Both the position numbers and the translations under genes were made by a program. The notes under the pieces are model-generated. The model was not told the origin of the DNA. It made no database searches and was given only the letters and a program-made list of their open reading frames with translations. A stretch of 56,005 nucleotides of DNA from an uncultured Duncaniella sp. GTDB lineage: Bacteria > Bacteroidota > Bacteroidia > Bacteroidales > Muribaculaceae. The DNA lies in NCBI GenBank assembly GCA_910586305.1, contig CAJUGS010000019.1, positions 1 through 56,005 of the forward strand, read 5' to 3'. This document shows, piece after piece, positions 35,822 through 44,443 of the stretch (position 1 is the stretch's first letter; each line of letters starts with the position of its first letter).

Positions 35822-37473
35822 AGCACACCTTTGCTTGATGGAAGTGAATAGGAAAATCTTTCGCGCCTGACGGCCATACGCAGGGCACGGGCCACGGCCT
35901 TGAACACGGCCTCGGCAAGATGATGATTGTTGCCACCACGGGCCGATATGTGGAGATTGGCCCGCAGGGCTGCGGCAAACGAGGCAAAGAAATGGGAATA
36001 CATCTCGGTGGGTGTGTCGCCCACCATCTCGCGTGTGAATTCCACATCCCAGCAGAAGTCTATGCGTCCTCCGAGATCAATGAGCGCCATGGCCCGGCAA
36101 TCGTCCATCGGGAGCACGAACCCATAACGCTCTATCCCTCTCTTGTCTCCGAGGGCCATACGGACGGCATCGCCAAGCGCTATCGCCACATCCTCCATGG
36201 TGTGATGCTCGTCGACATCCAGGTCGCCACGACACACGATGTCAAGACGGAAACCACCGTGATGGGGAAGCTGTGACAGCATATGGTCAAAGAATTTAAG
36301 CCCCGTATCAATGTGGCTCTCCGCGCTATCGCCGTCGAGGTCAATTACCACCGTTATATCTGTCTCGGCTGTCTGACGCTCCACCCGTGAACGCCGGGAG
36401 TCGTCATTGCCACGTGGCAGAACGGAGGCACCCTCGCCAAAGGCCTCAAGGACGGCGACCAGACGGCGGTTTTCGGCCGGAGTACCCACAGTGATACGCA
36501 GACATCCCTGGCAGTGGGCCACGCGGTTGCGGTTTCTCACCAGTATTCCGGCCTCTACAAGGCTGTTGTAAAGAGCGTCGGCATCGTCAACCTTGACCAG
36601 AAGGAAGTTGGCATCGGAGTGATAGACCTTGCGCACAAACGGATATCCTTCAAGCCTTGAGGCAAGTGCGTCACGCTCGGCCACAATCTCGGCCACACGT
36701 GCCGAAATGTCAGTATCCATGCGTCTGAGAAGTTCCTTCTGTGTGGGTCCGTTGATGTTGTAGGGATATTTCACATTGGCCATCAGCGCAGCCACGCGCT
36801 GGTCGGAAAAGGCCAGGCCTATACGAAGTCCGGCCAGACCGCGGGCCTTCGAGAATGTGCGGAGCACTATCAGATTGGGGTAACGGCCAAGAAGACCTAT
36901 GGCCGACCCGGCAGAGGAGAAGTCTACATAGGCCTCATCCACCACTACCATTCCGTCAAACTCGCAGGCCACACGCTCTATGTCGGCGAGCGGGACGGCC
37001 AGACCGGTGGGATTGTTGGGCGAACAGATCCACACCACCTTTGTTTTGCGGTCGACAGCGGCAAGGATGTCGTCTACCGGAAACGAATAGTCGGGACCGG
37101 GGGGTACTTCACGGTATTCCACATCATTTATGGCCGCACTGACCGCATAGACACCATAGGTGGGTGACATTGCCACCACATTGTCTCGTCCGGGGATACA
37201 GAATATGCGATACACGAGGTCAATGGCCTCGTCGCTCCCTGCGCCTCCAATAAAGACAGTGTCGGCCTTCACTCCCATCAGACGCCCCACACGGCGCTTA
37301 AGCTCGTGATGACGCGGGTCTGGATAACGGTTCAGACCCGTGGGATAGGGTGACTCGTTGGCATCAATGAAGACATCGATGTCACCTCCCTTGAATTCAT
37401 CGCGGGCGGTGGAATAGGGCGCGAGGCCGAGTATGTTGGGCCGCACATAGGCGAGCGGGGATTTTTCTTTCAT
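35818..37473 (-). CDS. hisCB: Fused histidinol-phosphate aminotransferase and imidazoleglycerol-phosphate dehydratase
   Basis: A 551-residue fusion in one uninterrupted frame. Residues about 1-346 are HisC, with FIDANESPYP, CSPNNPTG and the PLP lysine K209 in TFSKARGLAGLRIG. A linker of about 12 residues follows (347-358, including LPRGND). Residues about 359-551 are the IGP dehydratase domain of HisB, with FFDHMLSQLPHHGGF, DEHHTMEDVAIALG and NNHHLAEAVFKAVARAL carrying the manganese histidines. Together they do steps 6 (dehydratase) and 7 (aminotransferase). In Bacteroides relatives these are, to my knowledge, separate genes, and HisB has an N-terminal HAD phosphatase. That phosphatase is absent here, so step 8 must be done elsewhere. 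Confidence 0.95.
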   Translation of the reverse strand: MKEKSPLAYVRPNILGLAPYSTARDEFKGGDIDVFIDANESPYPTGLNRYPDPRHHELKRRVGRLMGVKADTVFIGGAGSDEAIDLVYRIFCIPGRDNVVAMSPTYGVYAVSAAINDVEYREVPPGPDYSFPVDDILAAVDRKTKVVWICSPNNPTGLAVPLADIERVACEFDGMVVVDEAYVDFSSAGSAIGLLGRYPNLIVLRTFSKARGLAGLRIGLAFSDQRVAALMANVKYPYNINGPTQKELLRRMDTDISARVAEIVAERDALASRLEGYPFVRKVYHSDANFLLVKVDDADALYNSLVEAGILVRNRNRVAHCQGCLRITVGTPAENRRLVAVLEAFGEGASVLPRGNDDSRRSRVERQTAETDITVVIDLDGDSAESHIDTGLKFFDHMLSQLPHHGGFRLDIVCRGDLDVDEHHTMEDVAIALGDAVRMALGDKRGIERYGFVLPMDDCRAMALIDLGGRIDFCWDVEFTREMVGDTPTEMYSHFFASFAAALRANLHISARGGNNHHLAEAVFKAVARALRMAVRRERFSYSLPSSKGVL

Positions 37474-38759
37474 TTTTCAAACGATTTGAGACGTACTGTC
37501 ACTGCTGCCGCGTGGGCATCGAGACCTTCGGCCTCGGCCATGGCTGTTATGACCGGCGCAAGGGAGGCAAGACCATCGGGAGTGAGCTGCTGATAGGTGA
37601 TGCGCCGCATGAAGCTCTCAAGATTGACACCACTCATGGAACGCGCCCAGCCTCCGGTAGGCAATGTGTGATTGGTACCCGAGGCATAGTCGCCCGCACT
37701 CTCCGGAGAATAAGGTCCTATGAACACACTGCCGGCCGCGTCTATCTCCATTGCAGCTTCACGGGGATTCTCCATATTTATAATAAGGTGTTCGGCAGCA
37801 TACATATTGGCAAAGTCAATGGCCTCCTCACGGCTGCGGGTGACTATAATCCTACTGCTGGAGAGTGATCCTGCCACCGACTCGGCACGACTCAGAAGAC
37901 GGCTCTGTCGGCCAACCTCATCCACTACGGCCTCAGCAAGAGATGGCGAATTGGTGACAAGCATCGCCTGGCTGTCGGGACCGTGCTCGGCCTGAGACAG
38001 CATATCCGAGGCTATGAAGTCGGGGCGGGCCGTATGGTCGGCAAGCACCATCACCTCGCTCGGTCCTGCCGGCATATCGATGGCTGTCACTGATGTGACC
38101 AATTGCTTGGCCTTGGTGACGAATCGGTTGCCCGGACCGAAAATCTTGTCGACACGCGGGACGGAGGCTGTGCCATAGGCCATCGCGGCCACGGCCTGCG
38201 CGCCTCCGATCCTGTATATTTTATCTATCCCCGCCACACGGGCTGCATAGAGTATTTCCGGGGCTATGGGAGCCGATCCGCTCTGGGGTGTACACATCAC
38301 CACATTGCGGCATCCGGCTATGCGGGCAGGAATACCGAGCATGAGAACCGTGGAAAAAAGCGGAGCTCTTCCGCCCGGAATGTACAAGCCGACAGTCCGT
38401 ATGGGCACTGGACGCTGCTCACACACCACACCAGGAATCGACTCGACTCTCAAGGGTGCCGGACGCTGGGCCTCATGGAAGATGCGTATCTGGCCAGCAG
38501 CCGCGTCAATAGCTCGTGCCGTTTCTCCATCGACCCGGGACGCACCCTCGTCTATCTCTGCAGGAGTCAGTTCGAAACTGTCGAGACTGACACCGTCAAA
38601 TCTGAGGGCATACTCTCTGAGAGCCTCATCGCCACGCACGGCCACATCGGCCACTATGCTCTCCACAGCAGCGGTCACTCCAGGATCGTCGGCGGGGATG
38701 TTACGTGAACAGAGGCGGTCAAAGTCCTTGCGGTCAGGATAGAATATCGTCTCCATCAC
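37470..38759 (-). CDS. hisD: Histidinol dehydrogenase
   Basis: A 429-residue zinc enzyme that oxidises histidinol to histidine in two NAD-dependent steps, the last of the pathway. GLYIPGGRAPLFSTVLM, YRIGGAQAVAAMAYGTASVPRVDKIFGPGN and DMPAGPSEVMVLAD are clear family blocks, and SQAEHGPDSQAML carries zinc ligands. Length normal. Overlaps hisG and hisCB by four bases each. Confidence 0.96.
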   Translation of the reverse strand: MMETIFYPDRKDFDRLCSRNIPADDPGVTAAVESIVADVAVRGDEALREYALRFDGVSLDSFELTPAEIDEGASRVDGETARAIDAAAGQIRIFHEAQRPAPLRVESIPGVVCEQRPVPIRTVGLYIPGGRAPLFSTVLMLGIPARIAGCRNVVMCTPQSGSAPIAPEILYAARVAGIDKIYRIGGAQAVAAMAYGTASVPRVDKIFGPGNRFVTKAKQLVTSVTAIDMPAGPSEVMVLADHTARPDFIASDMLSQAEHGPDSQAMLVTNSPSLAEAVVDEVGRQSRLLSRAESVAGSLSSSRIIVTRSREEAIDFANMYAAEHLIINMENPREAAMEIDAAGSVFIGPYSPESAGDYASGTNHTLPTGGWARSMSGVNLESFMRRITYQQLTPDGLASLAPVITAMAEAEGLDAHAAAVTVRLKSFEK

Positions 38760-39607
38760 TTGATGATATTTTCAAGATTAAGCACCAGAATATCCTCGAC
38801 ACCCGCCGCTTTTAAGCACTCTATCTTGTCCCAAAGCTCGCTCTCGGGCACAACTGCGTGGAGCGAATACCACCCCGACTCGGCAAGAGGTAGCACCGTG
38901 GGGCTCTTCATACCCGGAAGAAGTTCCACAGCAGCCTCGACCGAATGCTCCGGCACATTCATCAGCAGGTATTTCATTCCCCTGCTGGCCAGAATGGAGC
39001 GCAGACGGAATATGAGTTTGTCGAGTTCGGCAAGTTTCTCCTCTCCGAGCTCCTTGTTGGCAATAAGTGCCGCCTCGGAGAAAAACACCTGCTCAACCTC
39101 ACGGAGACCATTCTGAATGAGCGTGCCTCCCGACGAGACTATATCAAAAATTGCATCGGCCATTCCTACAGCCGGGGCAATCTCCACCGATCCGGCTATC
39201 TCGTGGATTTCGGCCTCAAGCCCCTGCTCGGCAAGGTATTTTCCGAGAATCACCGGATAGGAGGTGGCTATACGCTTTCCTCTTAACCATGATGCATCAT
39301 CGTAACCGACACTCTTGGGGACAGCGATGGATAGGCGGCAGGCACCAAATCCGAGGCGCATCACCTCGGCCACATCCATACCCTTCTCAGCCACCTCATT
39401 TAGCCCCACTATGCCTATATCGGCAACTCCCATGGCCACTGCAGCCGGAATATCATCGTCGCGTAGGTAGAGAATCTCCATGGGGAAGCCTTTGGCTCTT
39501 GATACAAGGCTCCGACTGCCGGAAGCCGCGGAGATACCGGCATCGGCCAGCAATCCCATGCTCTCATCGTTCAACCGGCCCTTAGACTGTATAGCTATTT
39601 TTAACAT
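38756..39607 (-). CDS. hisG: ATP phosphoribosyltransferase, long form
   Basis: A 283-residue HisG of the long, hexameric type with a C-terminal regulatory domain (about 210-283, ending in VLNLENIIK), where histidine usually binds to give feedback inhibition. KIAIQSKGRLNDESMGLL opens the catalytic part, and DAIFDIVSSGGTLIQNGL holds the PRPP-binding loop. It starts the operon, and no HisZ-type partner is needed for the long form. Promoter at 39636-39667. Confidence 0.95.
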   Translation of the reverse strand: MLKIAIQSKGRLNDESMGLLADAGISAASGSRSLVSRAKGFPMEILYLRDDDIPAAVAMGVADIGIVGLNEVAEKGMDVAEVMRLGFGACRLSIAVPKSVGYDDASWLRGKRIATSYPVILGKYLAEQGLEAEIHEIAGSVEIAPAVGMADAIFDIVSSGGTLIQNGLREVEQVFFSEAALIANKELGEEKLAELDKLIFRLRSILASRGMKYLLMNVPEHSVEAAVELLPGMKSPTVLPLAESGWYSLHAVVPESELWDKIECLKAAGVEDILVLNLENIIK

Positions 39608-39635
39608 ATTGCTCTTATTGGAAACGTTTAGGTTG

Positions 39636-39667
39636 CAAAAATAAACATTATAATCTCAAAAAACAAA
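39636..39667 (-). promoter_or_regulatory. Promoter of the histidine operon
   Basis: Minus-strand TTTG (plus 39664-39667), 20 bases, then TATTTTTG (plus 39636-39643), an exact consensus match. The leader before the hisG ATG is about 23 bases, too short for a His-rich leader peptide or classical attenuator. Confidence 0.75.
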
Positions 39668-39678
39668 CAAAAATAAAT

Positions 39679-39715
39679 ATCGAGGCGATTTTTAGTTACA
39701 AAAACACACCTCGAT
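39679..39715 (-). terminator. Weak hairpin before the histidine operon promoter
   Basis: ATCGAGG (39679-39685) pairs with CCTCGAT (39709-39715), with a 23-base loop. On the minus strand an AT-rich, T-rich tract follows. It may end the orphan lipoprotein transcript (39901-40758), about 190 bases after its stop. Confidence 0.4.
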
Positions 39716-39900
39716 GATGCACAATCAAACATAAGAACAAATGACCGCAGCCGATAGTTCCAACTATAATCTACAAAAAGTAGGATATAATCGAATATTT
39801 CAGAGGCAACCAACACATATGACTCAAAATCAATACATTAGAGTTATATATGTTGATCACCTCCTAAAGAATAACACTATAAATGTGTTTATAGTCGAAA

Positions 39901-40758
39901 TCAGTTGGCTGAGACCTTGTTTTCTATTTGATAGACAACGGTCATATTGTTGTTTATTTGAATACCTTCATGTACTCCTGAGAAATTCAAATCCACAAAT
40001 GCCTTCAATCTTAATTTCATATAATCTGACTGTGATACTGTGAACCTATAACTGTCAGATGCCAGAGCATCCTGTTCCTCCCAATGCACAGCTATATTAG
40101 AGAGTTTGCAATCAAAGTCAGTTTTAGAACTTACCACAGTCGGAAGTAAACGGGCTTCTATTAAAAATGGAGGAGTGCTTCCGTCCGAAGCAAGCCAAGA
40201 GATTGCCGACTCGAAACTTATCACTTGTGAATCACTCTCATATTCGCATAATTTATTAAATATCTCTCCGTTTTCACTCACAGAGTTTATCTGCAACTGG
40301 AGTATACCCGCAAATTGGTAATTTGGCTTTTTATCAAAAACAAGGACATTCAGTGACTTGATTTCAACATCAACAGAAGACTCGCTATTTCCAAAGACAC
40401 CCACGAGAACCACACTATTGGATCCGTGAGACCATGAATCTATAGTACATGAGACTTTCACACCCTCTCTATACGTCTCCTGTGCTATAAATTTCCCATC
40501 ATGCATGATTTTTACGGCCCGGAGACTCACTCCTTCAACTTGGCTTTCATAGCTGACATCGTCAACCGATATCGTCAGCTGATCACCATTCTCATACCAG
40601 CTACCCGATAAAGCAAGAGACAATGCAGAAATACGGATATCGTCTGCACTCAATGTCGGAGCCGGTTCATCTTTTTCATGTTCATCTCCACACGCCGAAA
40701 ACATAGCTCCGACAACAAAGGCAAACAAGAGCAAAAAATACTTTGTCACTGTTTTCAT
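39901..40758 (-). CDS. Orphan lipoprotein of unknown function
   Basis: A 285-residue lipoprotein with signal peptide and lipobox FSAC (Cys23). The mature part starts with an acidic spacer (GDEHEKDEPAP) and looks beta-rich. No known domain is recognised. It is rich in A and T, with codons unlike the GC-rich genes on both sides. This suggests recent arrival by transfer. It stands alone with its own promoter between the histidine operon and the pectate lyase gene. Confidence 0.75.
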   Translation of the reverse strand: MKTVTKYFLLLFAFVVGAMFSACGDEHEKDEPAPTLSADDIRISALSLALSGSWYENGDQLTISVDDVSYESQVEGVSLRAVKIMHDGKFIAQETYREGVKVSCTIDSWSHGSNSVVLVGVFGNSESSVDVEIKSLNVLVFDKKPNYQFAGILQLQINSVSENGEIFNKLCEYESDSQVISFESAISWLASDGSTPPFLIEARLLPTVVSSKTDFDCKLSNIAVHWEEQDALASDSYRFTVSQSDYMKLRLKAFVDLNFSGVHEGIQINNNMTVVYQIENKVSAN

Positions 40759-40805
40759 ATTCTAAAAAATCATATATAGTTACTTGAAATGGATTGACAT
40801 AATTC

Positions 40806-40837
40806 CAAAAGTACGACAATTAGATCTCCCCATCAAT
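40806..40837 (-). promoter_or_regulatory. Promoter of the orphan lipoprotein gene
   Basis: Minus-strand TTG within plus 40834-40836, then 20 bases, then TACTTTTG (plus 40806-40813). The leader is about 45 bases. Confidence 0.6.
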
Positions 40838-40987
40838 TACATTAACTATTATTAACTTTACTTAACCTACTCCGGTTTAGACAACTACCTTTCGACTGAA
40901 AGCATCTGAAATCATAATGAAATCCAAAGAAACAATCGTAACCGATCAAAAAAACGGTTGAAAAGTTGGGCAGGTGTATCATATTGT

Positions 40988-41023
40988 ACTATATTTTCAA
41001 AAAATTATACTATATTTGCAAAA
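40988..41023 (+). repeat. Imperfect direct repeat at the pectate lyase promoter
   Basis: ACTATATTTTCAAAA (40988-41002) and ACTATATTTGCAAAA (41009-41023) match at 14 of 15 bases, 21 bases apart. Only the second holds a full -7 box. The repeat could be a duplicated promoter or a regulator site. Confidence 0.5.
41011..41018 (+). promoter_or_regulatory. -7 element of the pectate lyase gene
   Basis: TATATTTG matches TAnnTTTG and gives a leader of about 50 bases before the ATG at 41075. The -33 site is not a clear TTTG. The rest of the 316-base gap from 40759 holds only the two promoters and AT-rich sequence. Confidence 0.5.
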
Positions 41024-41074
41024 CATCATATAGTTTTTCCTACCTTAAATCACAATCACATTATCAATTCTCTT

Positions 41075-43738
41075 ATGAAAAAACTATTTGTCTGTCTGTC
41101 TCTGTGTCCGGTGCTTGCAGTATCGGCTCAGAACATCGATTTCGACTTTCCGAACCGCAATACATCGGAAGTCACCGAGCCAAACTACATCGCATGGCCC
41201 GTGAACAGAACCGAAAGTGAGTCAAAAACCTTTGACAACGGTATGATTATCACCGTGAGCGGTGCAGAAGGAGCATCGGCAGTAGGCTCCAACTGGAACA
41301 AGCAGACTGTGCAGTCGGGACTGAAACTGTTCGGCGACGGCGTTCTTGCCGTCAATCTGGAAGACGGCAACATGGTCAAGGTCACAGATGGAAGCACCGC
41401 GCTTGTCCTGACCCTGGAAGGTATGACACCGGGACACCACTCCCTCATAGCCTACCACCACAACACAGACAAGAACCAGACCCTCCCGCCTGTAGACGTA
41501 GAGGTGGACGGAGTGGTGAAAATAGCCGGCGCTCAATATACATCCAACAAGGAGGGACTGAAGAAATCGGATGTAGGAAGCTCGTATGTAGAGTTTGAAG
41601 TCGAGGATGGAAAGCCTGTTGTGATACGGTATATCTCGCGTCCGGAGGCCGGGAAGGAGTATTCCACCACCAGTGTAATGCTTTGCGGACTCGAATTTGA
41701 CGCCAACCCCTATGGCATTATGGACGAGTATCCGACCAACCACGACTTTCATGCCAACGCCGACTCGGGCACTCTGAAATTTGCATGGAAAGGCGCTGAC
41801 ATAGCAGTGTCACACCGCCTGGTCTACGGAACCGACTCGGTGGAAGTGGCCAACTCGACATCCTATGTCTATGAAGGAGCGGTACCCGAGTATGAAGTAT
41901 CGGGCCTCTCCCCTCTCCTGCGCTACTGGTGGAGAGTGGACGAGGTTGACGCACAAGGGACAGTGCATAAAGGCAATGTCATGACCTTCCAGACACGCCG
42001 CATAGCTTTCCCCGGCGCCGAGGGCTACGGACGCTTCGCCATAGGAGGACGCGGAGGAGAGGTGTATCATGTGACATCTCTCGAAGACGACGCCGAGACA
42101 CCCGGCACACTGCGCTATGGCATTCAGAAAGTCAAGGGGCCACGCACAATAGTGTTTGACGTGTCGGGCATCATCACTCTGAAAGAGCGCCTCGTGGTGA
42201 GCGACCGCTTCGTCACCATAGCCGGCCAGACCGCCCCGGGCAAGGGTATACTGCTGCGCGGAAAGGCCTTCGGTATGCAGAACGACGGTATCACTCGCTT
42301 CATGCGTCTCTATCTCGGAGGTGCCGACGACTGGAACAACACCATTGGAGGCAACCCCAATACGTCTGACGGAATGGGTATGACCGGAAACGACCACTCC
42401 ATCATGGACCACTGCTCTATTGCCTGGACCATCGACGAAGGCTTCTCGTCACGCGGAGCCAAGACAATGACACTGCAGCGCACAATGATCAGCGAGGCTC
42501 TCAACCATGCCGGCCACGCCACTCAGTTCGAGCAACAGGGTCGCCATGTCAACCACGGTTATGCAGCCACCATAGGCGGCGGAGAGATGGGAAGCCAGGT
42601 AGGATCATACCACCATAACCTTCTGGCACACTGCGAAGGACGCAACTGGAGCCTCTCGGGAGGACTCGACGGAGCCGGCTTCTATGACGGACACCACGAT
42701 ATATTCAACAATGTGGTCTACAACTGGGGAGGACGCGCCTGCGACGGAGGTACACACCAGCTCAACTTTCACAACAACTATTACAAGATGGGACCGGCCA
42801 CAACACAGAAGTATCTCCTGCGCCACCAGTTCGAAGGTGTTGGCAAGGGTACACAGAGTGCCTATGTGGGCGGCAACATACGCGAGGAAAAGGACGGAAC
42901 GCGCACCCGGGACAAGGAGGGCGAGACCTATCGCTACCAGCTCTCCAACGGACAGGTGCTCGATTGGGAGCCGTGGAACGACGCTCCTTTCTTCGAGAGC
43001 TACGCCACCGTGGAGACAGCCGAAGCTGCCTTCAAGAATGTGCTCTCCGACGTGGGCTGCAATATGCCGGCAATCCTTAACCACGACAGCCGTGTAATCA
43101 ACGAGACTCTCAACGGCACCACTTCTACCGTGGGCCGTTATACCGCAAAGAAGGGACTGCCCGACTGTGAAAGCGATGCAGGCGGATATGCCTCGCTCGA
43201 TATCACCGAGGAAAGCAGAGACAGCTCATGGGACACCGACCTTGACGGAATACCCGACTGGTTCGAGCATCTCACAGGCACTGACCCGCTCACCCCCAAC
43301 AACAATGACGACCGCGACGGCGACTTCTACACCGATCTCGAGGAATATCTCGCATGGGTGGCCACTCCCAACTTCCTCGTCAAGGAAGCCTTCACCATAG
43401 ACCTGGCCGATTATTTCGCAGGCTACCGCAAGGCCTCGTTTGAAGTGGCCGGCTGTCCCGACGGAATCACAGCCTCAATCTCCAACGGTATTCTGACCGT
43501 CACTCCCACCCCGTCGGCTTCTACTCTCTCCACTCTCCGAATCAAGGCTTCAGAAGAAGGAGTGAGCCTGGTGCGCGACTTCAACATCGGTTATCCCCTC
43601 GGTTCGTCGGGCATATTCGACATCCCGGCCGAGTCTGCCGACACAGAGTCTCCTCTCTATGACCTCATGGGACGCAAGGTCACCAATCCTCTCCCCGGTC
43701 TCTACCTGCGCAAAGGTGAAAAGGTGGTGATCCGATAA
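41075..43738 (+). CDS. Secreted pectate lyase (polysaccharide lyase family 1 type)
   Basis: An 887-residue exported protein; the start MKKLFVCLSLC is chosen because the longer frame to 40958 crosses the promoter. Signal peptide 1-19. Residues about 20-210 are a beta-rich, possibly carbohydrate-binding region. About 215-305 is Fn3-like. The lyase domain (about 310-690) opens with AFPGAEGYGRFAIGGRGGEVYHVTSL and has the beta-helix block MDHCSIAWTIDEGFSSRG. Two calcium-binding DxDxDG-type repeats follow (DTDLDGIPDWFEHLTGTDP and NDDRDGDFYTDLEEYL, about 720-760). The tail LYDLMGRKVTNPLPGLYLRKGEKVVIR resembles C-terminal sorting tails of Bacteroidales. It cleaves pectin by beta-elimination. No SusC/D pair or other lyase is next to it. 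Confidence 0.9.
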   Translation: MKKLFVCLSLCPVLAVSAQNIDFDFPNRNTSEVTEPNYIAWPVNRTESESKTFDNGMIITVSGAEGASAVGSNWNKQTVQSGLKLFGDGVLAVNLEDGNMVKVTDGSTALVLTLEGMTPGHHSLIAYHHNTDKNQTLPPVDVEVDGVVKIAGAQYTSNKEGLKKSDVGSSYVEFEVEDGKPVVIRYISRPEAGKEYSTTSVMLCGLEFDANPYGIMDEYPTNHDFHANADSGTLKFAWKGADIAVSHRLVYGTDSVEVANSTSYVYEGAVPEYEVSGLSPLLRYWWRVDEVDAQGTVHKGNVMTFQTRRIAFPGAEGYGRFAIGGRGGEVYHVTSLEDDAETPGTLRYGIQKVKGPRTIVFDVSGIITLKERLVVSDRFVTIAGQTAPGKGILLRGKAFGMQNDGITRFMRLYLGGADDWNNTIGGNPNTSDGMGMTGNDHSIMDHCSIAWTIDEGFSSRGAKTMTLQRTMISEALNHAGHATQFEQQGRHVNHGYAATIGGGEMGSQVGSYHHNLLAHCEGRNWSLSGGLDGAGFYDGHHDIFNNVVYNWGGRACDGGTHQLNFHNNYYKMGPATTQKYLLRHQFEGVGKGTQSAYVGGNIREEKDGTRTRDKEGETYRYQLSNGQVLDWEPWNDAPFFESYATVETAEAAFKNVLSDVGCNMPAILNHDSRVINETLNGTTSTVGRYTAKKGLPDCESDAGGYASLDITEESRDSSWDTDLDGIPDWFEHLTGTDPLTPNNNDDRDGDFYTDLEEYLAWVATPNFLVKEAFTIDLADYFAGYRKASFEVAGCPDGITASISNGILTVTPTPSASTLSTLRIKASEEGVSLVRDFNIGYPLGSSGIFDIPAESADTESPLYDLMGRKVTNPLPGLYLRKGEKVVIR

Positions 43739-43763
43739 AGGGTAAACATCCACCCGACAAAAA

Positions 43764-43798
43764 AGCCGAGCCTCACGGAACAACCGTGGGGCTCGGCT
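43764..43798. terminator. Two-way terminator between pectate lyase and small secreted protein
   Basis: A 15-base pair stem with one G-T pair joins 43764-43778 and 43784-43798 (AGCCGAGCC...), with a 5-base loop. On the minus strand six T follow at once (plus 43758-43763); on the plus strand CTGTTATTT. Confidence 0.8.
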
Positions 43799-43829
43799 CT
43801 GTTATTTCAGAAACAAATTTCGTGTCAGC

Positions 43830-44240
43830 CTACTTGCCGGGGGCATCGTCAATGAGGTCTTTCAGAGTCTTCATCTTGCCTACCTCAATGTCTACCTGCT
43901 GCTCAAGCACACTGTCGGGCGCGCCGATAAACTTGTTGAGAGCCGTCATCATTTCCATCATAGACTTCTTGATTGCCACTTTGTCGTCATCATCAAGCTG
44001 GTAGTCACGATAGGGCTTCATCTGCTTGGTCATATTCTCCATGAGGGGAATGAGTGGCTCGTAGGCCTTGTCGAGCATCGATGGGTCGCTGACTGATCCG
44101 GTGACGGCGGCAAATCCTTCAAAAGCCCCGCAGAGCTTCTCGACACATTCCTTGCCTGACTTGGGTGCCTCGAACTGCGCTGCAGCAGGCAATGCGAATG
44201 CGGTCAGGGCCACAATCAGCATAAAAATCAATTTTTTCAT
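43830..44240 (-). CDS. Small secreted protein of unknown function
   Basis: A 136-residue exported protein with signal peptide 1-21 (ending AAAQ). The mature part is helical, with two cysteines (ECVEKLCG), a Met-rich stretch (MKKSMMEMM-like) and charged ends. I recognise no family. It is monocistronic with a -7 box and its own terminator. Confidence 0.75.
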   Translation of the reverse strand: MKKLIFMLIVALTAFALPAAAQFEAPKSGKECVEKLCGAFEGFAAVTGSVSDPSMLDKAYEPLIPLMENMTKQMKPYRDYQLDDDDKVAIKKSMMEMMTALNKFIGAPDSVLEQQVDIEVGKMKTLKDLIDDAPGK

Positions 44241-44282
44241 GTTACTGTCTATTTTGCATTATATGTATATGTGTATGTCGCC

Positions 44283-44290
44283 CAAAGTTA
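44283..44290 (-). promoter_or_regulatory. -7 element of the small secreted protein gene
   Basis: Minus-strand TAACTTTG lies 42 bases before the ATG at 44240. A -33 match is not evident. Confidence 0.4.
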
Positions 44291-44384
44291 CGATTTTATT
44301 CACACCTCGAGCCATGGCACACTATATTTAACTTATCTTAACTTTCGCTATTTCCGTCAATCGTCGATAGATGTATATACGAGA

Positions 44385-44427
44385 CCGACGGCCTTCCCAG
44401 GATTCTCATCCACAGAAAGGCCGTCGG
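44385..44427 (-). terminator. Hairpin after ilvC, probable end of the ilv operon
   Basis: An 11-base pair stem joins 44385-44395 (CCGACGGCCTT) and 44417-44427 with a 21-base loop. No T tract follows on the minus strand, so it is a weak intrinsic terminator or an RNA-stabilising end. Confidence 0.5.
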
Positions 44428-44443
44428 CTATGATTATCGGCTA

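Noticed and set aside
39628..39816. A 62-codon frame ahead of hisG as a histidine leader peptide
   Set aside because: It contains no run of His codons and spans the promoter itself.
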